DNA from: Dermacentor variabilis
Taxonomy: Eukaryota > Arthropoda > Arachnida > Ixodida > Ixodidae
Reading direction: 5' to 3'
Assembly: GCF_050947875.1 (NCBI RefSeq)
Contig: NC_134569.1
Location: forward strand, 22,605,631-22,669,630
Length of the DNA: 64,000 bases
In this document: positions 21,780 through 33,139 of the stretch, one piece after another
Position numbering within the stretch: the first letter of the stretch is position 1
Layout: each line of letters begins with the position of its first letter
Made by a program: the position numbers and the translations under genes
The notes under the pieces: model-generated
Seen by the model: the letters and a program-made list of their open reading frames with translations, nothing else
What the model was told of the DNA's origin: nothing
The model's database searches: none

Positions 21780-21782
<3 letters not shown>
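21478..21782 (+). mobile_element. LINE 3' end remnant (RNase H family C-terminus)
   Basis: The plus strand reads LKHLLCDCPLYECERP, then one base shift later AALGQLDDSLSTDENIL, RTRPRASPMCKATKQL and LRYASLYHRL-stop near 21681. This is the same C-terminal layout (HLLC-C-P zinc motif, then LxQLDDxxxxxxxIL) as the copies ending at 14484 and 19457. The UTR that follows ends in the AT microsatellite at 21783. One frameshift interrupts about 65 codons. It is a very short 5'-truncated insertion. Confidence 0.75.

Positions 21783-21856
<74 letters not shown>
21783..21856. repeat. (AT)37 microsatellite
   Basis: This is a pure AT dinucleotide run of 74 bp. It sits at the 3' end of a LINE remnant and may have grown from its tail. 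Confidence 0.97.
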
Positions 21857-21859
<3 letters not shown>

Positions 21860-21949
21860 CTCTCTCTCTATCAGACGGCCTTCCTATTCGTATACGCTGA
21901 TTTCGCTGGGATGGCGAGCGCCATAACTGCAATCGCATAACAGGTGTTT

Positions 21950-22115
21950 CTTAAATGCGAGATGCATTTCTTTGGCTGCCATGTGCCGGCCTCGATATGA
22001 CGACATCGTAATAAGAATTTGGAAAAATCTAGTCCCTGCGCGGAATCGAGCCCGGGCTTGCAGCGGTGTAAGCAAGTACCTGCTCTGTGACACACCACCA
22101 GTTGAGAAGGGGCGC
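21950..22115 (-). mobile_element. Possible tRNA-derived SINE
   Basis: On the minus strand 'gggctcgattccg' (about 22040-22052) resembles a pol III B box. It is preceded about 50 bases upstream by a 'tggtgtgtcacag' segment that could be an A box. A non-tRNA tail rich in A and T follows. The layout suits a SINE but does not match Ruka downstream of the B box. Only one copy is visible here, so the call is tentative. Confidence 0.3.
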
Positions 22116-22319
22116 GGGATACGTGCGACTGTTGAGCAGAAGAGCACCGCCACCGTTGTGCATGCGTGGTTCGGGCATGCAGGCTTAGAGCTCAGAAGGT
22201 TCCCAGAGACGGACGCAGTGCGTTTGGCTGCAAACTCGGCCAAGTTAAACAGACACCCCGTCACGCTTCGCTCAATGAGCTGTTGTGTGTGCGTGGCCGG
22301 CAGGACGTCTTGACCCCAC

Positions 22320-23060
22320 TTCACGCAGAGTCAGAGACGAGGAGAGCTTTCTCGGCGAATAATTCTTTATACAGTGTTTACGTTTTGTGGTAGTTACTAG
22401 GAGAGCTCAACGGAGGCAGCTGCAAGCTCCTTAAATAACACCGCCCAGTCACCCAGATTCCCCATACGATTCCCCTAAGTACGAAACAACGTCGAGGGAG
22501 AGAGGGTCCGGGCAGCCTCCGTGGTCATAACGCCAATTTCGGTGGCCGGCGCTTCCTGGAACCGCTGCGGCGTCAGGTCAATCTGGCGGTCGGTCAGAGT
22601 GGTGTGCCGGGCGAGTTTTATGTCCCAGCATAGGCCAAAGGGAACTGCCAGACACGGGGACGAAACACAGCGCTCCTTTGGAAATCGTCCCGACCACAGC
22701 GGGAGTCGTCCGTGGTGCGGGCGCCGCCGGACGCAGGCGAGGGCGCATTGCTGCCGGCACGGGGAGTGGCCAAATAGCAGTCCGTGAGCCTGTGGCCGCA
22801 TCCGTCGTAGACGCCGTGCTGCCGCGAAGAAACCCGAGCCGTGCACGCAGTCGTCGCATGCTCGAAGCAGGCACAATGGGGGGATGAATGCGGCATACAC
22901 GGTCGCCACACCATAGCTCTGGCCTCCCGTCAAGCAAGCCCCAGGGCACAAACATAACGGGGCTGTAAATGGAAGCTGAATAAACTGTGTGTGCTGTGCG
23001 AATGTCGACGCATAACTTAGAAACTTAAACAATAATCGTAATTGGTACCTGCCAACATTT
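22320..23060. other. Unassigned GC-rich stretch with possible LTR-like features
   Basis: The stretch 22480-22900 is GC-rich, and overlapping open frames on both strands result from scarce stops. An AATAAA lies at 22979-22984. The minus strand carries 'ctgtataaagaattattc' near 22365. These could be a TATA box and poly(A) signals of an LTR, but I could not find matching direct ends. Confidence 0.25.
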
Positions 23061-23379
23061 TGATGGTCGGGTCACTCCTACAAGTTCTGTCTCGTTGTGG
23101 AAGGTGTCCCGTCGTCTTGTTTGTACAACGCCCTCGCTAATCCGATATCAACTCTTCAAGTGCAGAGATTACGTCGCCCATTGTTCGGCTCTACATCGTC
23201 GTTAGATATAAGGATACCGTAAATCTTCGCACTGGAGCATTACATCATGCTTTTACGTTTTTCTTTTTTCTTTTCCACGTCGCGGCGTCGTGGTCCACGC
23301 GCATAAACATAGAAGCGCAGCTGTTAAGACGTATACCAGACAGCACGGCATGCTTTAGCGGGCCCACAGACTAGTGTGT

Positions 23380-24010
23380 GTCTGCATTTAAGCTCCACAC
23401 GATTACGGCGGCGTGATGGCACTATGTGCGGAACGTCGGCGTTCGGCTCTGCTTGGGAGCGAGCTCTCTCTGCCTCACGCAAAGCGCGCGCCCCACCTGC
23501 GGAACCTGCGGCTCGTCCTCCTCCTAACGCAGCGTGACGACGGCGCCCAACAGGTTGCCGCCCCATGCGCGCCGTCGCTCTAGCGCTGTGACGGAAGGAA
23601 CGTCGCGAGAACTCCGTTCGATTTCCGCCGCAGCCACCGCGTGAAAAGCTGTCCTTCGCGAGAGACGCACGCCGAAGCGTTGGCTCGCGTGCGGTTTTTC
23701 TTCTTCCTCCGGCATTCCGTTTCTCGTGGAAGGGGGCGCGCTCCTTTGCTCCCGAATTTCCCGAAGCCGGCTGGCGGCGCGGCCTTGCCCTTTCCCTCGC
23801 TCCCGAATTCTGCGGAATTACGCGAGCGCGGCGGCGGCAGCCTGTGGACGAGCGCGCACAGCGACCGCTTCCACGGCGAAGCCCCGCCGTCCATTTGTTT
23901 GCGTTTACGTCGCTGGAAAGGTCAGAGTTGAGCGTGGGTATTTGCGGAGCGCGGCCATCGCTGGTTACTCTCCTTTTCCTGCACAACACCGCCGCAAACG
24001 CCGCCACGCT
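23380..24010. promoter_or_regulatory. CpG-rich island-like region
   Basis: About 600 bp are dense in CpG and depleted of stops in most frames. Long arginine/alanine-rich frames therefore appear on both strands (for example a 235-codon minus frame at 23324-24031). None has domain-like composition. This is the usual signature of a CpG-rich promoter or old GC-rich repeat. A host promoter is possible, and a Ruka SINE lies just downstream. Confidence 0.3.
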
Positions 24011-24107
24011 GCTTTCTCTACACCGGCGCAAATTTATATTGCTTCTGTGGCAGTGCCATCAGCAACAGTCGTTTGCTGTTGCTTGCTATGTTCGATTTCC
24101 GTATGCT

Positions 24108-24226
24108 TAGATTTAGGTGCACGTTAGAGAAGCCCAGGTGGTCGAAATTATTCCGGAGTCCCCCACTACGGCGTGCCTCACAAACAGATCGTGGTTTTGG
24201 CACGTAAAACCCCATAGTTTAATTAA
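24108..24226 (+). mobile_element. Ruka-type tick SINE, tail part
   Basis: It contains 'ttaggtgcacgttagagaag', 'ccaggtggtcgaaatta', 'ggagtcccccactacggcg', 'tgcctcac' and 'tggttttggcacgtaaaacc', followed by an AT-rich end. These are the conserved body blocks of the tick SINE known as Ruka. The tRNA-like head is missing, so the copy is 5'-truncated. The same blocks occur in inverted form at 32649-32798 and 44975-45155. Confidence 0.85.
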
Positions 24227-24229
24227 TTA

Positions 24230-25780
24230 CACTAACTCTCTCCCAACCATTGTCTTCGTGCTCATCGCGATTCAGTTCATTCTCTGCTGCCTCCTTCTTT
24301 GTTTTCTCTTCACTCCTTTTTCAGCGGCTTTCTGTTCTTCAGGTCCTTGTGTTCGCTCGATGCCCGTCCTCACTCATCTGGCAAACAGCCATCGTCGTCG
24401 CCTTCGGCCGCTCACGCTTGGCATTTTCCCTTGCGTTTGCACTCAGCGACGACTGCCGGCACTCTGCTGTTCCTCTTCTTACTTATTCTAGCTACAAAAG
24501 TAAACTTAGATCTTTTAGGGCGTACGTTCCATCCTACTTTGGTCTGCCTAATGCAATTTAAGAAAACATTCGCGAAAACGAAAACGCTAAAAAGCGAACA
24601 AGCGCTTGACAGGAAACTTTCTTCCTTCCCTCCATCTGCTGCCTACTCTTTGCTTTCCGACTTTTTACTTTTGCTGAACTCACCGCTGACCACAACGCAT
24701 TTCTTAACCGCGAACAAGCGCGCTCTTGCTCCTTGGTCTTCATTCATTCATGCTACGCCATCCCTTTCTCAAGAGAGCGCTCTTTTCCTTCTCTTCCCTT
24801 TTTTTTTTGTGCAGCTATAGCTGTTCTCACTCCCTCAGTCATTTCTTCCGTCACCTAGGAACGCGACCTCCACAAACGTAGACGGCTCAAATTAGAGTGT
24901 TAAACAATTAAAGTTCTTTTTTGCTTCTTTTTATCGAAAGCACATTGTTGCTACATTAGTTCAACTGCCATTCATAAACACACCTATTTATTAAAGCACC
25001 AAGGCCAAATAAGTGCATGGCCGTTTCTCAATATGTCCGAAACAGAGCTCTTCTTTTCTGCAATGTTACTGGTTAAATTTGCTCCAGCGACCTCACTTCG
25101 GCTACGAGCTCCATCGCTTCATTTCCACTGCGCGATACACAGAAGGAAAATATAACAATTACCGAGGAGAAAAGAACTCGCAGCCCTGGGCCGTTATCTT
25201 TATTCCATACGCTTTTTTTTTCTCCAAATTCATTATTCACAGCGCCACTGCACGAACTCTTGCGTCCACTCCGTGTCGGCTCTGAATCTGTAGCCGTAGC
25301 AGCTCGGCGATTCGTACTGGTCAATTAACAATTCAGCGCTCGCGCAGGTAGCGACTTCCCACATGCGCAGCGTAGTCCTTCAAGCTTCCTCGCCTGCTTT
25401 CCCTCTCTGTGTCCCGTGCCTCCGCTCCCGTGTTTCTCTCTTTCACCTCCGGCGCAGCGCCATCGTCAGCAGGCAGAGCAAATCGCAGGGTTCACCGAGA
25501 ACGAACAGGAGTCGTTGACATTTCGCAGCGCCTGAGCGCGCACCAGCATCCACGCAACTCGAACCGCGGTTGAGAACGTCGCGCGCGCATATGCTTCCGA
25601 TTCGCGATGACGGAAGCGCTCTTCCTTCTTTCTCCGCTTCTCCTGCCGGCACGCACGTCGAGCAGGAAAGCGCTCGCAAGGCCGCACTTGCTGTCATTCG
25701 ACATGCGCGCAGGATATCGCACACATGAAGATATTCTCGACTATTTCCTGGCGTGGACGGAGTTTGTGAAAGAGCGCCGA
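24230..25780. other. No gene recognised
   Basis: The plus strand is pyrimidine-rich (24230-24820), which gives serine/leucine/phenylalanine-rich frames up to 173 codons with no domain. No splice-bounded exon or repeat partner was seen. Confidence 0.35.
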
Positions 25781-25794
25781 ATAAAAAGAAATAA

Positions 25795-25805
25795 AGAAAG
25801 AAGGA

Positions 25806-25856
<51 letters not shown>

Positions 25857-25857
25857 G
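25795..25857 (+). repeat. (GAAA)n microsatellite
   Basis: About 15 tandem GAAA units. It produces a K/E/R repeat frame on plus and an F/L/S repeat frame on minus, neither of which is a gene. Confidence 0.97.
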
Positions 25858-26184
25858 AACAAAAAAATATTGTGAGGATACTGTATGCAACGTTATGTGC
25901 GCATTACGCGAGCATCTAGGTGCGGCACAAGAAAGCCCCTTCGCTTGGCTTTGGTGATGCCGACAACGACTTGTTTCCGCTAGCTGTTGTTCTACCTGCT
26001 TCTCTCTATCTCTTCGCTATTCTCGCCTGCCTCACGAAGCATGCGAAATGCCTGCGTTTTTAAGCTGCCAACATTAATCGCTTCAGCGTTCTGTCATTGT
26101 TATCCTGCATCCCTCTTTTGTTCTTCGTTTTCCCTTCTGCCTGAGCTTGTGCGCTCAGACTGGCCTTTCTATAGGTATCAAGCT

Positions 26185-26350
26185 GCGCTGTTAAACATAC
26201 GGTCGTGAATTCGATTCCCAGCCGTAGCGGTCGCATTCCGATGGCTGCCGAACGCAGAAGCGCTCGTGTGCCGTGCCTTGGGTGATCGTTAAGTAAATCA
26301 AGGTGGTCCAAATTAAACCCGCAGCCCACCAATACACCGTCCCTCAAAAC
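26185..26350 (+). mobile_element. Diverged Ruka-type SINE with tRNA-like head
   Basis: A B-box-like 'ggtcgtgaattcgattccc' at 26202-26220 is followed by 'cattccgatggctgccgaac', 'cgtgtgccgtgccttgggtg', a block like 'ggtggtccaaattaa' and 'cagcccaccaatac'. The order is that of Ruka (head, then body) but with considerable divergence. The 3' A-rich end is not clear. Confidence 0.6.
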
Positions 26351-27008
<658 letters not shown>

Positions 27009-27019
27009 TGTAGGAATAA

Positions 27020-27566
27020 TATAGGAATATGACAAAAGACAAATAGCTTGGCAAGGGAACAAGAATTCATGATCGCCAGTCAGCCTCTACGCTTACCTAG
27101 GTCTGTTACTCACGGGGACCCTGATCATGAGAAGGAAATTTATAAAAATGGGGTTGAGTGCATACATCAGGCATCACCAAATCCTGACTGGGAGCTTACT
27201 ACTGTCGTTGAAAAAAAAGTGTACAATCATTGCGTTCTCCCGGTGCTAACACACGGGGCACAAACTTGGAGGTTGACAAAGGAGCTCGAGAATAAGTTAA
27301 TGACCGCGCAAAAAGTGATGGAACAAAACATGTTAGGCGTAACGTTAACAGACAGGAGGAGAGCGATGCGGATTAGAGAGAAAACGGGGATAGCCGATAT
27401 TATAGTTGATATTAGGAGAAAAAAACTGGACCTGGGCAGGCCATGTGGCGCGGTGATAAAATTAGGAAATGCGCAGGCGCAAGTTCGAATCAGCTAGCGC
27501 AAGACGCGGGTGATAGGAGATCACGTGGAGGGGCCTTTGTCCTGCAGTGGACATAAAAATATGATG
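27020..27566 (+). mobile_element. RTE-type LINE, 5'-truncated copy
   Basis: The nucleotide sequence parallels 35240-35905 throughout, from 'aatagcttggcaagggaaca' (here) against 'aatagcctggtaagggagca' to the end 'cctttgtcctgcagtggac' and a short GATGA tail. The junction with the 5' flank lies about 15-25 bp after the TG microsatellite. The coding remnant is described separately. Confidence 0.85.
27048..27497 (+). pseudogene. RTE-type RT C-terminal region (149-codon frame)
   Basis: The frame shows the region after the RT palm: VYNHCVLPVLTHGAQTWRLT (the conserved 'YGaETW' block of these RTs, here HGAQTW), then AQKVMEQNMLGVTLTDRRR, which corresponds to 'aQRamERamLGvsLrDr'. The catalytic YADD lies upstream and is not included. 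The frame is lost near the end, before the W-G-H-V and R-W-D motifs. It is a dead 5'-truncated fragment. Confidence 0.8.
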
Positions 27567-30500
27567 ACGTTATATGTGTGCACAATGCAAATACCAGCAA
27601 ACGTGCTTATAAGTATATGAACTCTGTACACAGACCGCCACTGTAGTGCCAGTAAGCGCACCTCTGTTCTGCGTAATAAAACAATAAATTTCTACATATA
27701 ACCTTGACTTATAACATCGGCTCATAAGCACACCGACCTCTTAGTGGAAGAGAGCATTATATTTAACTGATTATTTAATTTACTTTATTCTCTTTTATTT
27801 AGCGCTTCGGCGTGTGCTACTGGGTGTGACCAATCCTTCAACGTGAGCGTGTAAACTACGATCTATACAAATTCCAATTCGCCTCGTATGGCGCAAATGC
27901 CGAGTAACGGGCAGCAGGAGGCTTGGCTTGCTAGAGAAGATCTGGGGAGCCAGAGAGTTCTCGGTCAAGCCCAGCGAACCACTGAAACCAGTGAAGCCCC
28001 CGGACTGAGGGACCCACCCACCGCCCAAAATCCCTAAGAGAAATAAAGTTGATACTGCTACTACTGCTTCAGCATGAGTATGTGCCACTGCGACCCAAAG
28101 GTACGGAATCCTTAAATGTAGCTAGCTATCTGTCGTACTTCTCCGTACATACACCTGACATCGCGATTGTTCCCTCGACAAGCACCGTGCATCGCCTTCG
28201 TCCACGTGACATCGCTGTGTAGACGTCACACACTGTGCATTCGCCTGATTTAGTGTTTACATCCCGCCATAATTGTGCGTGGTGCAGTACATAAACATAA
28301 AAATTGCATTATATTAAAGTGACGACCTTTGTGGTGGATAAACATAAGCATTGCACGAGATTACACGTTGTATAGGATTGAAAGTATAAATGCACTTTAA
28401 CACATCGCCGTTACTTTTACGGCATTTAATTAACCGCTTCACTAAAGCGTCGCTTCACGTAGATTAAAACATGTGCGTTGGATATGCATATTTTTGCAGA
28501 AGCAGACTTGTGCTGCACCACGTGCATCCGGTGTTGTGAGCAAGGACTAACTTTTCTTGAATCGAATGCTTGTCGTGCACCCTTGCTGTATAGGTGTGCT
28601 CGGTATGAATCCGCTTTGGCGGTGGGCTGCGTGCCTTTACGTGCGAGACCAAGGCGAATGCGTCCGTAGAGTTGCAATTACGGAAATTTGCATACACAGG
28701 AATAGGTTGAAGAATGAGCCGGGATTGCCCGTGGTAGGTTTTATTGGAGCCCTAATGTGACGGCGGATTAGCCTGATTTACGTCTCCAAGTGTGAAGTCA
28801 GCCTAAATAACGTTGGGTGGCCGATACTAAGGCGGAGGCAACCTCTAGTACACAATGTTGCACAACACAGGTGTTTGATTACAATCAGTCGACTGATCGA
28901 TCGACCAATCGATCCTTTCAAAAATATGCAGGCCATGTCATTTAAGTAGTCACTTACGTACTGCAGCTAGTACTAACGAAGCAACGACTCCTTTGTTGCA
29001 GTCAAATCTCCACTTCAACGAGGTCGATCCGCCTGGTGAATGTAATTCAACATGACTTACAACTCTGCAGCTCTCGATTGTCTATTTCACCTGTAGCGAA
29101 TCCTAAGTCTTCTGCGCGCTTTCCAGCAGCAGCGGCTGCGTTACGGCGCCGGACAAAAAAAAAAAAAAAGAAAAAAAGAGAGGAAGTCGCAGACAGGCAG
29201 GGCCGATTAAATTTCATTGAAGAATAACAAAAATATAGCAAAGCGAAAGAACCAGGACACCTTCTGCGGGACCCCTTCGTTGTGTTTCCCAGAACGTTTA
29301 AGGTGGGAGCCCGCGCGCTGGCTTTGTTAAATCAACGGACGAGTGCGCCTTTCCGCCTGTCGCTCGCTGCCTCGACCTCTGACATTCACGCGCGGCGCAC
29401 TCGCGCTGGTGCCATGTTCTTTTCGCGCGACCATTTCTCTTTCTTTTATTCTATTTTTCTTACGCATAGCAAAGACCGCCAGAGGCCGCGCTGTCGCATT
29501 GCGAAAAAACCCACAAACGAGAAGGCAAATGAATAGGAAGAATATATTCTGCTGCGTCCCCTAACCCTCTGTGTAATTAAGACGCCACGACGCTTCCGTA
29601 TACCGCGGGCGGCCACTACGCAATGCTCGATCATTGCCAGCGGCGCCGCCTACCGGGCGCCCGGCTGGAAGCTTTCACTCTGCAGTGTGCAATACGGTCC
29701 GCGCTCGCTGCAATAATATTTAAATACGTTACTCTCTATTTGCTTGCTCGACACATGTCGACATCGGTTGATCAGGCGCAATGAAGCGGACACATAAGGC
29801 ACATGAGACAACACACATGTCTGTCTCGTGTGACTTCTATGTCTCTGTCGCTGTGCATGCGCTTTAACAAATTAGAATATGTTCTACGAATAATAACAAT
29901 CCAATATAACAACCCTCTTCGACCTCGGGTTCGGCTTTGTTCTGGGCCTCGCCTATAACTGCGCTGTCGAGACCAATAGGTGGAGTCCGAAACATGTGCG
30001 ACATCTTGTCACCATTGCTTCCAGCGTCCACTGCCTCGTATCAGTACTCTGATAAACTAATGCCAAAGCGTGCTTCGCAATCGGCTCTTCGCTATGCACG
30101 TCTTTAACATTCCAAATTCAGTTCAGTAGATGATACTGGGCAGTTTCTGTACCTTTCAGCTCGTGCGCACAGCGTTCTGCTTGTTTGAGGACATGCAGCG
30201 ACATCGCACTGTGTCCAAAGCACTGTCTTCGAGACTATGGCGCGACGAGCCATTACAACAGCGGAACGGCGCAATCAGCCCACACTCATAAAGGTCCCTC
30301 AAAGGTTCCCTATCGATAATACTTCGCCGCATTCGCCCCACATCCCAATGGAGCTGCCTCATTCCCTCTACTGCCCTTTCAGTAACCTTACTGGAAACCC
30401 TATAGTGCCCATTAGAACTGGCAGTTTGGCGGGTTGATAACAATTCATAGTGTAGGTTGCGTTCCTGTCGGTCATTCCTTTCCTTTCATACGCACGTTTT

Positions 30501-31007
30501 GTGCTCCTCCCACAGTACGAAGTGTCCCATATCATGGCCGTTCCGGAGTCATAATACACCGGACGAGGTTTTAAGTAAAGATGTTTGTTTTTTACTCTCT
30601 CGGAAGCCACGGAAAACATAATGCTTGTTCAGAATTTTATTGCAATGCTATAAAGTTGGACAACGATTACAAAAATTGTGATGCTTGCATGTAACTTAAT
30701 GGCCTGTTGTACTGACACGACCAAGCCAAGATGTCAATGCAGAACCGTTCCTCTACTTCTTCCTCCTTTCGATACTAGGCGCCGCTGAGTTTCTCTGCCC
30801 CAAGAAAGCCGTCGCTAGACGGTGCCATGCACGCACCATCCGTTGATCTAAAGCTGAAAGTGGCGATGATTGGCGTCTGGTCCCAAGTCTGCCGCAGTGC
30901 AGAATTTCTTTGGCAGCGTCCCATTCCTTAAAGCGTTCCTCGTACCTTTTCAATCGCTGATGTGTAGATATCGATATATGCATATTCTAGAGAATACATA
31001 TTCTAGA
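27567..31007. other. No gene recognised
   Basis: I found no domain, tRNA or convincing exon. An A run (29155-29178), poly-pyrimidine tracts and a GC-rich patch around 29290-29480 are the only compositional features. Small frames in the stretch show no similarity that I recognise. Confidence 0.35.
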
Positions 31008-31053
31008 ATGCATTGGATCTCTGCAAGAATATTCTGGCAGAGATCAAATGCAT
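31008..31053. repeat. 46-bp near-perfect palindrome
   Basis: The arms pair about a centre at 31030.5 without a loop; the core is 'gatctctgc...gcagagatc'. Only two base pairs of 23 are mismatched. It lies just after a direct repeat of 'catattctag' (30981-30990 and 30997-31006). No coding content. Confidence 0.85.
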
Positions 31054-31429
31054 CGTTTTTACGCTATATACCATCCCTATAGTGAAGATAATAAATTGCC
31101 TAACTTATGTCTAAAAAATCATGTTTTTTTCTGTGCCGAAGAGAAAATGTTATCTATATGCGATGACCTTTTGAGATATGGGATTAATGCCTTTGTAAGA
31201 CGTGGTACTGATGCAGTGCCGAATTATCTGTACACAGGTGCATCTGCAATGTGCACAATGGTGAATAATACCATACATAATACATATCCCTGAAGCCCTC
31301 CGGTACTTGTGCACGAACTGTTTATATCTACATACTGGCTGCGACCGGTGCTGTGTGAAATGACACCAATTTGTGATATGCTGTGGCATTCCTATTGATG
31401 TATTTACTCTCCAGAATGTAGTACTATTG

Positions 31430-32005
31430 ACGCGAATGCGTTAGGGGCACTGTGTCGCAGAAAATCCGGCGTCGACGTCCCCGTGAGCGAAAATTCCTGT
31501 ATTTATTTAGCTATATGTATATGCCACGCCTTCATATAAAACATGTGGTATATGCGGGCTATATTGCCACACCATTCTATCACTAAAGTTGCTGATGCCT
31601 TGTCTTACATTCTTGACAAAGTTATTCCTCGAAATTTTGAGGATGTCATCCCACAAACTAATGTCATGAAACAAAACACTGACAGCACATGCCTTTTATG
31701 TGAAATATTCTCAGACTGAAATATTAAAAGTGCGAAACAATAAAAGAAACCTGAAAATTATGAAACTTTATTGGCGCGGCTGTGCACTACCTCCGGAATC
31801 GGCACACGCAAGAGGCTGCGTTTCTCCCAGAAAGTTCGCCTTCGTGCATAGCGTTCGCCGCCAGTGTTTCCCGGTAAACATTGCGGTTACATAAGCTGCA
31901 GTTGCCGGGAATCGTGAGAAGCAGTGAGGAATCTTTTAATGCTATCGCGTTCCACTCTTAAAGGCGAAGCTTAAGCGTCCTCCAAATTTTTTATTGCTTC
32001 CGAAG
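31430..32005 (+). repeat. Interspersed repeat family X, copy 1 (longest)
   Basis: This copy joins two halves that occur elsewhere. The first half, 31545-31790, matches 17345-17620 inverted. The second, 31815-32005, matches 61065-61240 inverted: 'tttctcccagaaagttcgcc', 'cgttcgccgccag', 'ttaaaggcgaagcttaagcg' and 'tcctccaaatttttta'. It has no coding capacity. I recognise the last motif as very common in tick genomic DNA, which suggests a high-copy non-autonomous element. Confidence 0.8.
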
Positions 32006-32297
32006 AATTCAAAAACTTACGTCAGCCTTTCGTAATATATTATATCTCATTTATTATCGTAATTCACTTACGAACAATAAGTGCTCTCAACATGCGAGGT
32101 TTTCGCATCACTCAACTCTTAATAACTCGCACGATAACTCTTATTTATAATATGCTTATATCACGCATGAATTAAGACAATAACTGTAGGGTACATCGTG
32201 TGCAGTTGAACTTCCAGTACAAGGCAATCGAACTTGACATTTTACTAACTCACAAACTGTCCTGTGCGTAATCTCAAACCCACGCATAGAAATACCG

Positions 32298-32625
32298 ACC
32301 GTATAGATTCGTGTAAGGGCCGCGATTTCACAATTTTTGAAGAGGTTCGGCCCTTACACGGGACCAAACCTTTTGGTTTGGTCCCGTGTAAGGGCTAATA
32401 CTAGATGGCTCTAGATACTATATGCCGCTACTAGATTGCTCTCGTCATCTACTAGCGTCACGCGGAAGCACGCAGCGTCCGAAAATTCGCCGATGCGCAT
32501 GCGCGGCTTTGGGGCTCCGAGCGCGATTGCTTCTCCGTTCAAAATATTATTTTTCCAAATTTTGGATTACCAAGTCGGGGTGTCGGCCCTTACACGCGTG
32601 CGGCCCTCACACGAGTCTATACGGT
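32298..32625. mobile_element. MITE-like element with 26-bp terminal inverted repeats
   Basis: The left end, 32298-32323, begins ACCGTATAGATTCGTGTAAG; the right end, 32600-32625, is its reverse complement with two mismatches. Inside, the subterminal motif 'gtaagggc' or its complement recurs. A perfect hairpin lies at 32350-32395 and another inverted copy of 'cggcccttacacg' is at 32585-32597. At 328 bp with no frame, it fits a miniature inverted-repeat element moved in trans by a DNA transposase. I could not establish a target duplication. Confidence 0.75.
32350..32396. repeat. Perfect 21-bp stem hairpin inside the MITE-like element
   Basis: The stem gcccttacacgggaccaaac(c) pairs exactly with its complement around a TTTT loop. 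It repeats the terminal motif and would fold in either DNA strand or in a transcript. Confidence 0.9.
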
Positions 32626-32635
32626 ATGACTTTTC

Positions 32636-32811
32636 TTGTCGCAACACAAAGAAAACTGTTGGGTTTTACGTGCCAAAACCACTTTCTGATTATGAGGCAC
32701 GCCGTAGTGGGGGACTCCGTAAATTTTGACCACCTACGGTTCTTTAATGTGCATCTAAATCTAAGTGCACGGGTGTTTTCGTATTTCGCCCCCATCGAAT
32801 TGTCGCAACAC
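32636..32811 (-). mobile_element. Ruka-type SINE tail with 13-bp target-site duplication
   Basis: The 13-bp 'ttgtcgcaacaca' is present at 32636-32648 and 32799-32811. Between them, on the minus strand, is the Ruka body: 'cgatgggggcgaaatacg', 'gtgcacttagatttag', 'aaagaaccgtaggtggtc', 'ggagtcccccactacggcg' and 'ggttttggcacgtaaaac'. The tRNA head is absent. The duplicated flanks show insertion by target-primed reverse transcription of a 5'-truncated copy, close to the MITE-like element. Confidence 0.9.
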
Positions 32812-33139
32812 ACAAAGGTTTTGCAAGAAACAAGGAGTCACATAAGTTGCTATGTCACGATAGCTACGTGACAGACACTTCTGAAGAATGGCTGCGTCTG
32901 GAAAAAGTAACAACTGTGCGTGTTTCTGCCGGCATACACTTCTTATCGCGAGGGTCGTTTGACACCTTGTGGACGCGTATATAGTCATTGCGGTTAACGA
33001 AACCTTGGCGTCCCTCTCATTGCCAGCTAGTTGCATTGAGGGTGGAAGCATCCGTTCCTTTCTTTAATCTTTCTGTAACGCGACCTCTTGAAGTAATGAA
33101 GTTGTTGCGAGAGCCGCGGCCCACCACCATGGGCCCATC

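Noticed and set aside
13400..21782. Tandem LINE ends interpreted as a CRISPR-like or satellite array
   Set aside because: The copies differ in length, orientation and family and are not regularly spaced.
22040..22090. Candidate tRNA gene from a B-box-like sequence
   Set aside because: No cloverleaf with paired acceptor and anticodon stems could be drawn; kept only as a weak SINE call.
22475..23032. 185-codon minus frame and overlapping plus and minus frames
   Set aside because: Overlapping frames in several phases within a GC-rich stretch; residues are not domain-like.
23324..24031. 235-codon minus frame, arginine/alanine/glycine-rich
   Set aside because: Open by GC composition; long frames occur on the other strand too and there is no domain-like pattern.
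25443..25957. Frames with FFLSFFLSF or KERKKERK repeats
   Set aside because: They arise from the GAAA microsatellite; the same happens at 49461-49954.
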